Positions 1-8,007 are shown, counted from the first letter of the stretch. The stretch is 64,000 nt of DNA from Cyanobacteria bacterium UBA2855 (GCA_002350725.1 DEFJ01000034.1:9568-73567); one strand, 5' to 3'. The notes: generated by a model not told the origin, from the sequence alone. Translations and numbers: made by a program.

Positions 1-4
1 TCTA

Positions 5-80
5 TGGTGGGCGATACAAGGCTCGAACTTGTGACCCCTTGAATGTCGTTCAAGTGCGCTACCAACTGCGCCAATCGCCC
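5..80 (-). tRNA. tRNA-Val (anticodon GAC)
   Basis: The complement folds into a full cloverleaf: 7-bp acceptor (GGGCGAT/ATCGCCC), 4-bp D stem GCGC/GCGC, 5-bp anticodon stem CTTGA/TCAAG, T arm ACAAG/CTTGT with loop TTCGAGC, discriminator A and encoded CCA. The loop reads ACGACAT, so the anticodon is GAC (valine), and A35, C36 and A73 fit known valine identity elements. Oddity: position 33 is C where U is almost invariant. The 5' part of this tRNA is partly copied in the tandem repeat just upstream. Confidence 0.85.
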
Positions 81-304
81 TTATTTAATTTTCCTTGCGC
101 TCTTTTTCGGAAACTTTCGTTTCCGTGGAGTGCGCTACCCCTCTCCGAAAAACAATTCACAGGATTGTTTTTCGTCGGCAGAGTGCCAATCGCCCTTATT
201 TAATTTTCCTTGCGCTCTTTTTCGGAAACTTTCGTTTCCGTGGAGTGCGCTACCCCTCTCCAAAAAACAATTCACAGGATTGTTTTTTGTCGGCAGAGTG
301 CCAA
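71..304. repeat. Two tandem copies of a ~115-bp repeat containing tRNA-Val fragments
   Basis: Two nearly identical units of 115 bp lie head to tail (about 71-185 and 186-300), differing at only a few bases. Read on the minus strand, the proximal unit begins with the first 11 bases of the adjacent tRNA-Val (GGGCGATTGGC, also at 185-195) and both carry the tRNA D-arm piece GGTAGCGCACT (129-139 and 244-254; in the tRNA 53-63). Between these pieces sits a hairpin with arms AAAACAAT/ATTGTTTT, and after them another, CGGAAAC-TTTC-GTTTCCG. Short reading frames across it look like repeat artefacts. Confidence 0.85.
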
Positions 305-330
305 ACTCACCTATCTGAAGTTTTTGTACC

Positions 331-597
331 CTACCTTACTTTTGGTTTTGCCTTACTGAAATGACTCATCAACTTACCGAAACCATTTCGCAATTTTATT
401 ACAAAATTTGACTTCTTTGAACCCTGATACATGTCTGCTGGCAATTCCCTATTCTTATATATAGGCCGTTGCTTTTCATCCAACTGTGTCCTACTCACTA
501 CAACAGGTTCAGGAACACGTCCGTTACTGTTTACTTGAACAGTATCTGCTATTGTACCTATCGGTAACTCCGCTAACCCGAATATCTTCGTAGTCAT
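331..597 (-). CDS. Small unknown protein (88 aa) downstream of tRNA-Cys
   Basis: I do not recognise this protein. The reading frame stays open upstream through tRNA-Cys, but the start is set at the ATG at 597, preceded by a good ribosome binding site (AAGGAGTG) directly after the tRNA. The product begins MTTKIFGLAE, has a polar, proline-containing middle, and ends in a basic tail rich in Lys/Arg; no signal peptide or membrane segment is visible. There is no terminator between tRNA-Cys and this gene, so both may come from the tRNA promoter at 708-736. Confidence 0.6.
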   Translation of the reverse strand: MTTKIFGLAELPIGTIADTVQVNSNGRVPEPVVVSRTQLDEKQRPIYKNRELPADMYQGSKKSNFVIKLRNGFGKLMSHFSKAKPKVR

Positions 598-621
598 ATT
601 TTCACTCCTTTGAAATAAAAA

Positions 622-692
622 AGGCGACACCCAGATTCGAACTGGGGGTAAAAGCTTTGCAGGCTCCTGCCTTACCACTTGGCCATGTCGCC
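622..692 (-). tRNA. tRNA-Cys (anticodon GCA)
   Basis: The complement forms a cloverleaf with acceptor GGCGACA/TGTCGCC, D stem GCC/GGC, anticodon stem GGAGC/GCTTT, loop CTGCAAA (anticodon GCA), T arm CCCAG/CTGGG with loop TTCGAAT, and discriminator U, the cysteine identity base. CCA is not encoded, unlike the neighbouring tRNA-Val, so it must be added by nucleotidyltransferase. Confidence 0.95.
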
Positions 693-707
693 TCACCTCG
701 TTCCTTT

Positions 708-736
708 ATAATACGAAACACATATTTCATTGTCAA
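708..736 (-). promoter_or_regulatory. Sigma-70-type promoter of tRNA-Cys
   Basis: On the minus strand TTGACA (736-731), 17-bp spacer, TATTAT (713-708). The expected start falls about 8 bases before the mature 5' end of tRNA-Cys. It overlaps the last codons of the upstream GT9 gene. Confidence 0.75.
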
Positions 737-739
737 TAG

Positions 740-1744
740 TTATCTTGTCATCACTGTATTTACAATATCTTCTGCGGATATCTTCAAGCAATCCAAACCG
801 GCACAACTCGTCATTCTTCTTCTCCATAAACACGGTTTTATTTCACATTTATCGTTTGCCAAAATCGGAACAACACCGTCACTCTGAGGAATTAGTGTTT
901 GATAATCCGTTGGACCAAATATTACATAAGTTTTTGTCCGCAACGCCACTGCAACATGTAATGGCGCAGAATCAGAACATAAAAACTTTTCCGCACTTGA
1001 TATTAATTCCGCTAAATCACTCATTGAACGGGTCTTGCCATAATAATTTTCAAAATTCTCGGACTCTTTACAATTTATTGTGTTCAATATACTTTTTATG
1101 CATTCCTCATCATCCGGTCCTCCGACAAGAATTACATGTTTACCTCTCTCAACCAAAATATCCGTAACTTTTGCCCAAACATCCGCACCAACAGTTTTTA
1201 TACAACCTTTTTGAACGCTCATTTTGCTGACCCCCGGATGAATTAAGACTGTATTTTCTCGCTTTGATTTTGGTTCTATATTTATTTCAGGCAAAAGTGT
1301 CTTGTATTTAGTTATTGGCTTTAACAAATCATGATACATGTTGCAAGCATACTGGTCTTTATTTAATTCTACGGTTTGTGTCAACAATTTCTTACTTAAA
1401 TTCCCTGTATTATATCCGTATCGCTTTTTTATTCCTGTCAACCACAATATAACACTTATAAATTTATTCCCGCCGGAGGCAATTACCATATCAAATTTGC
1501 CAAATCTTGCCTTTAAAATCAATTTTAAAATTTCTAAATACTTATTTTTTCCCTTTATATCAGCCAATATCATATCATCAATAGTATCAGTTAAACCTTT
1601 TACACTCTTGCTTCTAGGCTCAAGTGCTAAAGTAACAGTAGCATTCGGATACTCTTTTTTTAAAGAAATTAACGTAGGCAAAAACAATATCTCATCACCG
1701 ATACCACCAAAATTTATTACTAATATACGCTTTATGTTTTCCAT
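740..1744 (-). CDS. Glycosyltransferase family 9 (heptosyltransferase-like)
   Basis: A 334-aa protein of the ADP-heptose:LPS heptosyltransferase (WaaC/WaaF/WaaQ) type, GT-B fold. The N-terminus ILVINFGGIGDEILFLP is the family's first beta strand and glycine loop; the C-terminal half has the nucleotide-sugar site signature CSDSAPLHVAVAL followed by VIFGPTDYQ. It probably adds a sugar to the lipopolysaccharide core or another surface glycan at the cytoplasmic membrane face; donor and acceptor cannot be read from sequence. Start: the in-frame ATG at 1744 rather than an upstream codon at 1762, because an extended -10 (TGCTATAAT) ends six bases before it and there is no ribosome binding site, suggesting a leaderless message. 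The gene is divergent from comM. Confidence 0.85.
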   Translation of the reverse strand: MENIKRILVINFGGIGDEILFLPTLISLKKEYPNATVTLALEPRSKSVKGLTDTIDDMILADIKGKNKYLEILKLILKARFGKFDMVIASGGNKFISVILWLTGIKKRYGYNTGNLSKKLLTQTVELNKDQYACNMYHDLLKPITKYKTLLPEINIEPKSKRENTVLIHPGVSKMSVQKGCIKTVGADVWAKVTDILVERGKHVILVGGPDDEECIKSILNTINCKESENFENYYGKTRSMSDLAELISSAEKFLCSDSAPLHVAVALRTKTYVIFGPTDYQTLIPQSDGVVPILANDKCEIKPCLWRRRMTSCAGLDCLKISAEDIVNTVMTR

Positions 1745-1750
1745 ATTCAA

Positions 1751-1756
1751 ATTATA
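1751..1756 (-). promoter_or_regulatory. Extended -10 box of the GT9 gene, leaderless type
   Basis: On the minus strand TG-C-TATAAT, then six bases, then the ATG at 1744. Transcription would begin at or within a base or two of the A of ATG. No convincing -35 is seen. Confidence 0.6.
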
Positions 1757-1777
1757 GCACAAAGTTTATAATCGTGA

Positions 1778-1783
1778 TATAAT
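1778..1783 (+). promoter_or_regulatory. Extended -10 box of comM, leaderless type
   Basis: TG-A-TATAAT followed by six bases and the ATG at 1790, mirroring the divergent GT9 promoter. No Shine-Dalgarno sequence lies before comM. Confidence 0.6.
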
Positions 1784-1789
1784 CGACTT

Positions 1790-3331
1790 ATGGTTAACAA
1801 AGTAACAACGGCTACTGTAATAGGATTAAATGCTTACAAAGTTGATGTCGAAGTCGATACTGTTGGCGGGCTTCCGTATATTGGCATTGTCGGATTACCT
1901 GACACTGCCGTTAACGAAGCAAAAGACAGAGTTCGCTCTGCTATCAGAAATTCTAATTTGACATTCCCCGGAGGTAAAGTTATCGTAAATCTTGCTCCCG
2001 CTGATTTAAAAAAAGAGGGTACAAACTTTGATTTACCGATTGCTATTGGAATACAAATTGAAGAAGAAGTGCTAAAGCAAGAACAAATTCAAGATTACGG
2101 ATTTATTGGAGAATTATCACTTGATGGAAGCATACGCTCAATTACAGGTGTATTACCGCTTGTTATGGGGTTGAAATCTTTTGGAATAAAAAATGTTATC
2201 GTCCCAAAACCAAATGCAAAAGAAGCTGCATTGGTTTCAGACATAAACGTATTTGGAGCAGAAAACCTTGCGGAAGTAATTGACCACTTTACCGAAAACC
2301 CAATTTCCAAAACTGTTGTTGACATTCAGGCTTATTTAAATAACATAAACGAAACTGACTACGGCTATGATTTTAAAGATGTAAAAGGACAGCAAAAAGC
2401 GAAAAAAGCTTTAGAAATCGCGGCAGCCGGCGGACATAATATGTTAATGTTCGGTTCTCCGGGCTCCGGAAAAACATTAATGGCAAAATGCTTTCCTTCA
2501 ATCCTGCCACCACTTGAATTAACAGAAGCACTTGAACTCACGAAAATATACAGCATTAGCGGATTACTCTCTGAGGAAGAACCTCTTATGAGAACAAGAC
2601 CTTTCCGACCGGTGCATCATACGGCATCTCCTGTAGGTATTATAGGAGGGGGAACAAACCCAAAACCCGGAGAAATTACACTTGCGCACCGAGGGGTATT
2701 ATTCCTTGATGAAATGGTGGAATTTCCACGGAATGTACTTGAGGTATTAAGGCAACCTCTTGAAGACGGAGAAGTTTCAATTTCTCGTGCTAAACTTTCT
2801 ATTAAATATCCCGCAAAGTTTATTCTGCTTGGGGCTATGAATCCTTGTCCTTGCGGATATTTAGGAGATAAAGAGAAACAATGCACCTGCTCAGAATTTC
2901 AAATTCAAAGATATCTTGCTAAACTATCAGGACCTTTACTGGATAGAATTGATTTACAAATTGAAGTCCCTCGTCTTACATCTGACGAATTACTTAACTA
3001 CAAAACAGAAGAAGAAACTTCTGAACAAATACGAAAAAGAGTTGTAAGAGCCAGAAAAATTCAAATTGAAAGATATAAAAACGAAGGTATTTTAACAAAT
3101 TCTGAGCTCACCCCTAAGTTAGTAAAAAAATATTGTAAAATTGATAACACTGCAACAGAAATGTTCAAAGTTGCAATTGTGAAATATCAATTATCCGGAA
3201 GACGCTATGATAGGACTCTTAAGCTTGCAAGAACAATTGCAGATCTTGACGGTTCTGAAATTATATCGCAAACTCACCTTATGCAAGCATTACAATACCG
3301 AATGTTCAATCAAAATAATATTTATAATTAA
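1790..3331 (+). CDS. comM: YifB/ComM-family Mg-chelatase-like AAA+ ATPase
   Basis: A 513-aa protein with the full YifB/ComM architecture. The N-terminal ChlI-like domain (about 1-170, starting VTTATVIGLNAYKVDVEVD) is followed by an AAA+ core with Walker A GSPGSGKT (222-229) and Walker B LFLDEM (around 305-309), a conserved cysteine cluster NPCPCGYLGD...CTC, and a C-terminal helical Mg_chelatase_C domain. In naturally competent bacteria ComM is a hexameric helicase that promotes branch migration during integration of transforming DNA; in other genomes the role is less clear. No other competence gene is nearby. It starts directly after its -10 box, with no ribosome binding site. Confidence 0.93.
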   Translation: MVNKVTTATVIGLNAYKVDVEVDTVGGLPYIGIVGLPDTAVNEAKDRVRSAIRNSNLTFPGGKVIVNLAPADLKKEGTNFDLPIAIGIQIEEEVLKQEQIQDYGFIGELSLDGSIRSITGVLPLVMGLKSFGIKNVIVPKPNAKEAALVSDINVFGAENLAEVIDHFTENPISKTVVDIQAYLNNINETDYGYDFKDVKGQQKAKKALEIAAAGGHNMLMFGSPGSGKTLMAKCFPSILPPLELTEALELTKIYSISGLLSEEEPLMRTRPFRPVHHTASPVGIIGGGTNPKPGEITLAHRGVLFLDEMVEFPRNVLEVLRQPLEDGEVSISRAKLSIKYPAKFILLGAMNPCPCGYLGDKEKQCTCSEFQIQRYLAKLSGPLLDRIDLQIEVPRLTSDELLNYKTEEETSEQIRKRVVRARKIQIERYKNEGILTNSELTPKLVKKYCKIDNTATEMFKVAIVKYQLSGRRYDRTLKLARTIADLDGSEIISQTHLMQALQYRMFNQNNIYN

Positions 3332-3375
3332 CAAAATTTTTTATTTCGCAACATTATATATTTTTCGAGGGAAAC

Positions 3376-3960
3376 ATGATAAATAAAATTTCTGCAAACA
3401 ATTTATATAATCAAAACAGCAATTATAATCTACGCTCAGGGAAAACTTATTTTGCACAAAATTTTTGCGGGATTAAATTGTATAATGACAGAACCTTTAA
3501 TGAAGAAATATCTTTAAACATTAAAAAGTCTGTTTTACCAATCTTGAAAAAAGCTAAAAATTTTTTCACAAGTTTTTTTGAAAAACCTCAAATTTCGAAA
3601 GAGGAATATCTTAATAACAATAAATTTATCGAAAAAGTGCGTAATATAATTCCGGATAAATATCCTTTAGGAGAATTTGAAGGAGTTGAGAATAATCTAT
3701 TCACAATAAAACAAACAAATGATAACAAACTAAGTATCAGATGGTACAAGATAGATGAAAATACAAATAAAAAAAATTTATTTCGCTCTGTAATTATAAA
3801 CAAAAATAACGAAATTGAGTTCTATGAAACATCTTACCCATGGAAAGTATTTGAAAAAACAGACAAGGGATATATTTGTAAAAAAGACTCTGACGAATAC
3901 ATCAAAGAATTACTAAAAGAGCCGGATAACCAAATAATGATGGTTCCGACTCTTATGTAA
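3376..3960 (+). CDS. Orphan protein (194 aa) with N-terminal F-C-G motif
   Basis: Not recognised. It starts after GAGGGAAAC, a fair ribosome binding site. The first ~25 residues are Asn/Tyr/Ser-rich and look disordered, then comes FAQNFCGIK (26-34), matching an aromatic-x-Gly motif seen at the N-terminus of four other orphan proteins here. The rest is mixed helix/strand with a central part (about 95-165) resembling a small beta-rich domain (GVENNLFTIKQTNDNKLSIR). No signal peptide or membrane segment. It could share a promoter with comM, 44 bp upstream. Confidence 0.75.
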   Translation: MINKISANNLYNQNSNYNLRSGKTYFAQNFCGIKLYNDRTFNEEISLNIKKSVLPILKKAKNFFTSFFEKPQISKEEYLNNNKFIEKVRNIIPDKYPLGEFEGVENNLFTIKQTNDNKLSIRWYKIDENTNKKNLFRSVIINKNNEIEFYETSYPWKVFEKTDKGYICKKDSDEYIKELLKEPDNQIMMVPTLM

Positions 3961-3983
3961 ATCAAATTATTAAATCATTAAAA

Positions 3984-5756
3984 TTAAGCTCGCTTGTTAG
4001 CCAATTCTTCAGCTCTCTTAGCTGCCTGTTCACTTGCTTTTTCCGTAGCAGCAGCAGCTTTATCGGCTTTACCTGTTGCTTTTGTTGCTTTATCACCTGC
4101 CTTTGCTGATTTAACAGCAGCCGCACCCGTTTTTAATGCACCCATACCGGTTTTTAATGCCGCACTTGTTTCCCCCTCAGCCAAGTGTCCTATCGCTTGA
4201 GTACCCTGACCTGCAGAGGTTGTAACTTTACCAACATTTTCTACTTTACCTCCGTATGTATTAGTTTGAATACCTGCATTAATTACTGCCGGTGCAGCAC
4301 TTGCTGTATAAACACAGCTTGCCATGGCTTTTCCGACACCTTGAGTAACCGTGCCGACATTCTTAGTTGTTTCACCAACAGTTGTAACAGTATTACCAAC
4401 CTTTTCAACCGTTTCGCCTGTTTTAATAACTTTTTGTGCCGCTGACATATTCTTATTCAACTGAGCTTGCTGTTTATTATAGAATTTAGCCTGCATTGTT
4501 GATTTTTTCTGCATTGTTTTTACTGTTTTGTTTTGTCCGACAGATATTTTATGCAACTTCTTGCTTGCAGCTTTATTAGCACTCGATGCGGTACTGATTT
4601 GTTGAGCCAGCTGCTGGATTCTGTCACCGTCTTTATTCTCTGAACCCTCAGTACCCTCTGCTCCTTTATTAACAGCTTTTCTTGATGAGCCTTGAAGTCC
4701 TCCGACATCATTCTGATTGTCGACATTATTATTTTCGTCTTCACCTGCAAGCTTCAATGAGTTTGCACTCTTTTCTCCGACTCCGGTATTATCACCTGCT
4801 GTTAAAGATTCTAACTCAGACATTGCTTGATCAATAACTTTTTGGTTTTTATCCATTTCTTTATTAATCTTAGCAGCTTCTTTACCTGAATTTTTTATTT
4901 CTTTATTAAAAGCTTTTACTTCTTTGTTTTGAATTTTGGAAGCTTTTGCAAGGTCTTTATCTATTGCTTTTGATTCTTTTGATTCGGCTTTTCCCAATGC
5001 ATCTTTAGCTTTTGCTTCACTTGTTTTTGCATCACCTTTTGCATGAGAAGACGAAGCTTTTGAATCTGCCTCACTTGCACTACTCTTAGCATCACTGCCT
5101 TTATCTTTTAAATCTTCTGTTTCTTTTTTCTCAGCTTTTTCTTGTTTTTCTTGTTTTTCTGTTTTTTCGGCATTTTTAGTACCATTAGTATTTTGAGTTC
5201 CGTTTGTATTCTGAGTTCCTGTTGGCTTGTTGCTTGATTTTAATTCGGACATCTTCATCTGAATTTGATCCATTTTGTTATGGAATTCAGTTTTGTCCAT
5301 TTTCATAAAATCAGCCATTAACTGAGTTTTAGCATTCTTCAATTGCGCTTCAGTTTTTAATTGACTAACATTATTATATGATTTTGTAGAAGAATTATCT
5401 CCGTCATCTTTATTAAAGCGAGTGCTTATATTACTGTTTTTATTGAGTAAATCACTTAATTTATTTGCAAAATTGCCTGAGTTTGTATTTTGCGTACCTT
5501 GAGCACCCTGAGCGTTTTTTGTACCTTGTGTTCCTTGAGTTGCTGAAGGAGATTGAGTCTTTTGAGCAAATACCGATTTATCACGATTTAAAGTAGGCGC
5601 ATTATTTTCCTTAGTTGGAACACCCAAATTTTGTTGCTGGGGTTGAGCCGCAACACCTTGTTGCTGCCCTGTTTTTTGAGCACCTTGCTGTCGCTGTTGT
5701 TGCATTAATTTAATTTTTGCGGCTAAACTTTCACCGCCCAAACCGTTGATACTCAT
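3984..5756 (-). CDS. Low-complexity Ala/Lys/Gln-rich coiled-coil protein (590 aa)
   Basis: No family recognised. The N-terminal ~110 residues are Gln/Thr/Asn-rich with short repeats of GTQNT type; residues ~150-330 are highly charged (Lys/Glu/Ala/Ser) and likely coiled coil; residues ~340-385 are acidic. The C-terminal ~170 residues repeat a V-G-x-T/V pattern (VGNTV, VGETT, VGTVT, VGKVT), then end in an Ala/Lys-rich helix. Composition is reminiscent of amphipathic, surface-associating helices. No signal peptide. Start ATG follows AAGAGG. It lies after the rpsH terminator, so it needs its own promoter. A structural or envelope-associated role is only a guess. Confidence 0.8.
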   Translation of the reverse strand: MSINGLGGESLAAKIKLMQQQRQQGAQKTGQQQGVAAQPQQQNLGVPTKENNAPTLNRDKSVFAQKTQSPSATQGTQGTKNAQGAQGTQNTNSGNFANKLSDLLNKNSNISTRFNKDDGDNSSTKSYNNVSQLKTEAQLKNAKTQLMADFMKMDKTEFHNKMDQIQMKMSELKSSNKPTGTQNTNGTQNTNGTKNAEKTEKQEKQEKAEKKETEDLKDKGSDAKSSASEADSKASSSHAKGDAKTSEAKAKDALGKAESKESKAIDKDLAKASKIQNKEVKAFNKEIKNSGKEAAKINKEMDKNQKVIDQAMSELESLTAGDNTGVGEKSANSLKLAGEDENNNVDNQNDVGGLQGSSRKAVNKGAEGTEGSENKDGDRIQQLAQQISTASSANKAASKKLHKISVGQNKTVKTMQKKSTMQAKFYNKQQAQLNKNMSAAQKVIKTGETVEKVGNTVTTVGETTKNVGTVTQGVGKAMASCVYTASAAPAVINAGIQTNTYGGKVENVGKVTTSAGQGTQAIGHLAEGETSAALKTGMGALKTGAAAVKSAKAGDKATKATGKADKAAAATEKASEQAAKRAEELANKRA

Positions 5757-5887
5757 AATAGCCTCTTCTTATTTTTGCTCTCATTTATATAAAAACATGG
5801 CAAAACGTCTAATTTCAGCATGTTCTCATGTTGTTACAAATGTTTACAATTATTTTTTTGATCATTCCGCTTCATTTATTTGCACAA

Positions 5888-5918
5888 AAAAAGAGTCGAA
5901 ATAAATTCGACTCTTTTT
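5888..5918 (-). terminator. Strong intrinsic terminator after rpsH
   Basis: A perfect 13-bp stem (AAAAAGAGTCGAA / TTCGACTCTTTTT) with a 5-base loop, followed on the minus strand by a T run. It ends the ribosomal operon 20 bases beyond the rpsH stop codon. Confidence 0.9.
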
Positions 5919-5938
5919 AGAAATTTTGTTATTAAAAA

Positions 5939-6337
5939 TTAGTATATATAACAAAGAACTTCGCCACCGACATTTTCTTTGCGAGCTTTTCTGTCGGTTA
6001 ATAAACCTTTGCTTGTTGAAATAATTGCAACACCTAAACCGCCCAATACTTTTGGAAGAGTTTTTGCTTTGTGATATGTTCTTAAGCCAGGTTTTGAAAT
6101 TCTTTCTAATTTTGAAATAACAGGTTTTTTGTTAGCATCATATTTTAAAGTAATAACAATAACCTTAAATTTTCCTGCTTCCTTAACTTCGTAATCAGAA
6201 ATAAAACCTTCTGATTTTAAAAGTTTTGCAAGTTCAATTTTTAATTTTGAAGCCGGGATTTCAACAGTTTCGTGAGAAACCATGTTGGCATTCCTAATTC
6301 TTGTTAGCATATCTGCTATTGGATCTGTCATTGACAT
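5939..6337 (-). CDS. rpsH: 30S ribosomal protein S8
   Basis: 132 aa, normal length. S8 binds helix 21 of 16S rRNA and helps fold the central domain of the small subunit. N-terminus has DPIADMLTRIRNAN and the C-terminus the conserved GGLGVAIISTSKGLLT and GGEVLCYIY. The start follows AAGGAGAAA. It is separated from rpsN by 378 bp containing a terminator-like hairpin and followed by a strong terminator, so S8 is the last gene of the cluster and may have its own promoter. In E. coli S8 represses its own operon; a similar feedback could act on the long structured leader, which is inference. Confidence 0.98.
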   Translation of the reverse strand: MSMTDPIADMLTRIRNANMVSHETVEIPASKLKIELAKLLKSEGFISDYEVKEAGKFKVIVITLKYDANKKPVISKLERISKPGLRTYHKAKTLPKVLGGLGVAIISTSKGLLTDRKARKENVGGEVLCYIY

Positions 6338-6715
6338 AATTTTTCTCCTTTCGGTCGGTATCAGATATTAACTGACCTTCTCCGATTATCTTTATAGACA
6401 TACCTGCAGTTCTCAGGCAGTATCTAAACTATTACACCGCTTACCGAGCTAACTTTTGCCTTTACACGTAAATTCAGAACCGCAGCAATTATTCTGCATT
6501 TCTTTCCTTACATCCGGCATCCCCCGGCAGTTCGGAACTGTACACAGATAAAATAACATAAAGTTTATTATTTTACAAGCACATGTTTAAAATTTATTAC
6601 ACAAAAGAGTTCGGCAGCTGACCGAACTCTTTTATTTCTGTTAATTTTAATATTAAAACTATACGTATACACGCTACACCGGCTGAATGTCGACATTATT
6701 GTCGACAAACATTGA
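6338..6715. other. 378-bp spacer between rpsN and rpsH, no gene
   Basis: No credible reading frame. It holds a strong hairpin (6603-6633), a 13-base palindrome CAGTTCGGAACTG (6528-6540), several shorter inverted repeats toward rpsH, and the rpsH ribosome binding site. On the minus strand a possible weak promoter, TTGTAA-N17-TATTTT, lies just downstream of the hairpin. The layout suggests a separately transcribed rpsH with a ~200-base structured leader. Confidence 0.6.
6603..6633 (-). terminator. Terminator-like hairpin between rpsN and rpsH
   Basis: Perfect 12-bp stem AAAAGAGTTCGG / CCGAACTCTTTT with a 7-base loop and T-rich ends on both strands. Its position after rpsN suggests the main operon transcript ends or is attenuated here before rpsH. 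Confidence 0.7.
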
Positions 6716-6922
6716 CTACCAGCTAGCTTTTGTAACACCAGGAAGTAAACCTTCGTGTGCCATTTTTCTTAGACAAATTCTGCAAAGACCGAAATCTCTG
6801 TGATAACCGTGAGGACGTCCGCAGATAGAGCATCTGTTATGAAGTCTTACTTTTGGATATTTCCCTGCAGCTACAAGAGCTTCTCTTTTTATTTCTTTGT
6901 CTATCATCGCTTTCTTAGCCAT
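6716..6922 (-). CDS. rpsN: 30S ribosomal protein S14, zinc-binding type
   Basis: 68 aa, slightly longer than the usual 61-aa zinc form. Two CxxC pairs (CSIC and CRIC) bind zinc, and the ending GVTKASW is typical. S14 sits in the small-subunit head near S3 and S10. Photosynthetic cyanobacteria usually carry a longer, zinc-free S14 outside this cluster, so this form and place set the genome apart from them. Starts after GGAGAATTTC. Confidence 0.97.
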   Translation of the reverse strand: MAKKAMIDKEIKREALVAAGKYPKVRLHNRCSICGRPHGYHRDFGLCRICLRKMAHEGLLPGVTKASW

Positions 6923-6975
6923 GAAATTCTCCTTTATTTTTTGTCAACTTATCTAAGCTGACCTGCTATCGTCAT

Positions 6976-7533
6976 TTACTTGTTCATTCCTTTGAAAGGC
7001 ATACCTAATAATTTCAACAATTCTCTTGCTTCGTCATCAGTTTCAGCAGTAGTAATAATTGAAACATTCATACCCTTAACTAAATCAACTTCTTCGTATG
7101 TAATTTCAGGGAATAAAGATTGTTCTTTTAACCCTAAAGTATAGTTACCACGACCGTCAAATGCTTTTGGGCTTATACCTCTAAAGTCACGAATACGAGG
7201 GAATACAACGCAGATTAACTTTTGCAAGAAATCATACATCCTTTCACCTCTAAGTGTTGCCATTGCACCAACCGGCATACCTTCTCTTAATTTATAAGAT
7301 GCGATTGATTTTTTAGCTTTAGTTACAACACATTTTTGTCCGGCGATTTTTGTTAATTGAGCTTCAATTGCTTCAGCTATTTTTGAATTGTGAGATGCTT
7401 CACCTACACCCATATTCAACACGATTTTGTTAAGTCTAGGGATTTGCATATCATTTTTATAACCGAATTTTTCTTTTAAAGCCTTTTTAACTTCTTCGTC
7501 ATATCTTTTCTTTAAGTTTTCAGTTTTTGTCAT
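6976..7533 (-). CDS. rplE: 50S ribosomal protein L5
   Basis: 185 aa. L5 binds 5S rRNA in the central protuberance and contacts the P-site tRNA. Conserved blocks NKIVLNMGVGEA, GQKCVVTKAKKSIA and GRGNYTLGLKEQSLFPEI are present. Located between rplX and rpsN as in most bacteria; starts after AAGGAAATAAG. Confidence 0.98.
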   Translation of the reverse strand: MTKTENLKKRYDEEVKKALKEKFGYKNDMQIPRLNKIVLNMGVGEASHNSKIAEAIEAQLTKIAGQKCVVTKAKKSIASYKLREGMPVGAMATLRGERMYDFLQKLICVVFPRIRDFRGISPKAFDGRGNYTLGLKEQSLFPEITYEEVDLVKGMNVSIITTAETDDEARELLKLLGMPFKGMNK

Positions 7534-7582
7534 TTTCTTATTTCCTTAATTCTAGCGATGTATATGTTTATTTACATAAACC

Positions 7583-7921
7583 TTACACATCTAATTGTTC
7601 ACCACATTTTTTACAAACACGAACCTTCTTGCCATCAATAACGGCGTGTTTGATTCTTGTAGGTTTTTCACAAGCCTGACATACAACCATAACATTTGAA
7701 GAATCCAGCGGAGCTTCTTTCTTAATTAAGCCACCTTGGATACCCATCATAGGTTGAGGTCTTTGAGCTTTAGTAACCATGTTTACACCTTCAACCAAAA
7801 CTTTTGATTCAGAAGGCATAACCTTTTTTACGTTACCGATTTTACCTTTATCTTTACCTGCAGTAACAATTACTCTGTCACCGTTTTTTACATGTAAAGC
7901 TTTTTTCTTATTATCTGCCAT
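7583..7921 (-). CDS. rplX: 50S ribosomal protein L24
   Basis: 112 aa. An assembly initiator for the large subunit with an N-terminal KOW motif (DRVIVTAGKDKGKIGNVKKV). The C-terminal half contains two CxxC pairs (CQAC and CKKC), a zinc-ribbon-like arrangement found in some bacterial L24 proteins. Starts after AAAGGATA. Confidence 0.98.
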   Translation of the reverse strand: MADNKKKALHVKNGDRVIVTAGKDKGKIGNVKKVMPSESKVLVEGVNMVTKAQRPQPMMGIQGGLIKKEAPLDSSNVMVVCQACEKPTRIKHAVIDGKKVRVCKKCGEQLDV

Positions 7922-8007
7922 TTTTTTATCCTTTATTTTTTAACTACGAAACAAAATCGACCTTTAAATTTAATTTTGCTTCAATTTGTAATCTGATTGT
8001 ACGGTTA

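Noticed and set aside
71..304. CRISPR-like array
   Set aside because: Only two 115-bp units in direct contact, with no short conserved repeat alternating with unique spacers and no cas genes.
43..364. Two overlapping 89-91-aa plus-strand frames over the tRNA-Val repeats
   Set aside because: They read through the tRNA and the tandem DNA repeat, and their own repeated peptide simply mirrors the DNA duplication; no ribosome binding site.
331..696. 121-aa version of the small gene beginning inside tRNA-Cys
   Set aside because: Its first 33 codons would translate the mature tRNA; the ATG at 597 has a strong ribosome binding site.
1338..1757. 139-aa plus-strand frame opposite the GT9 gene
   Set aside because: Shadow of a well-supported glycosyltransferase.
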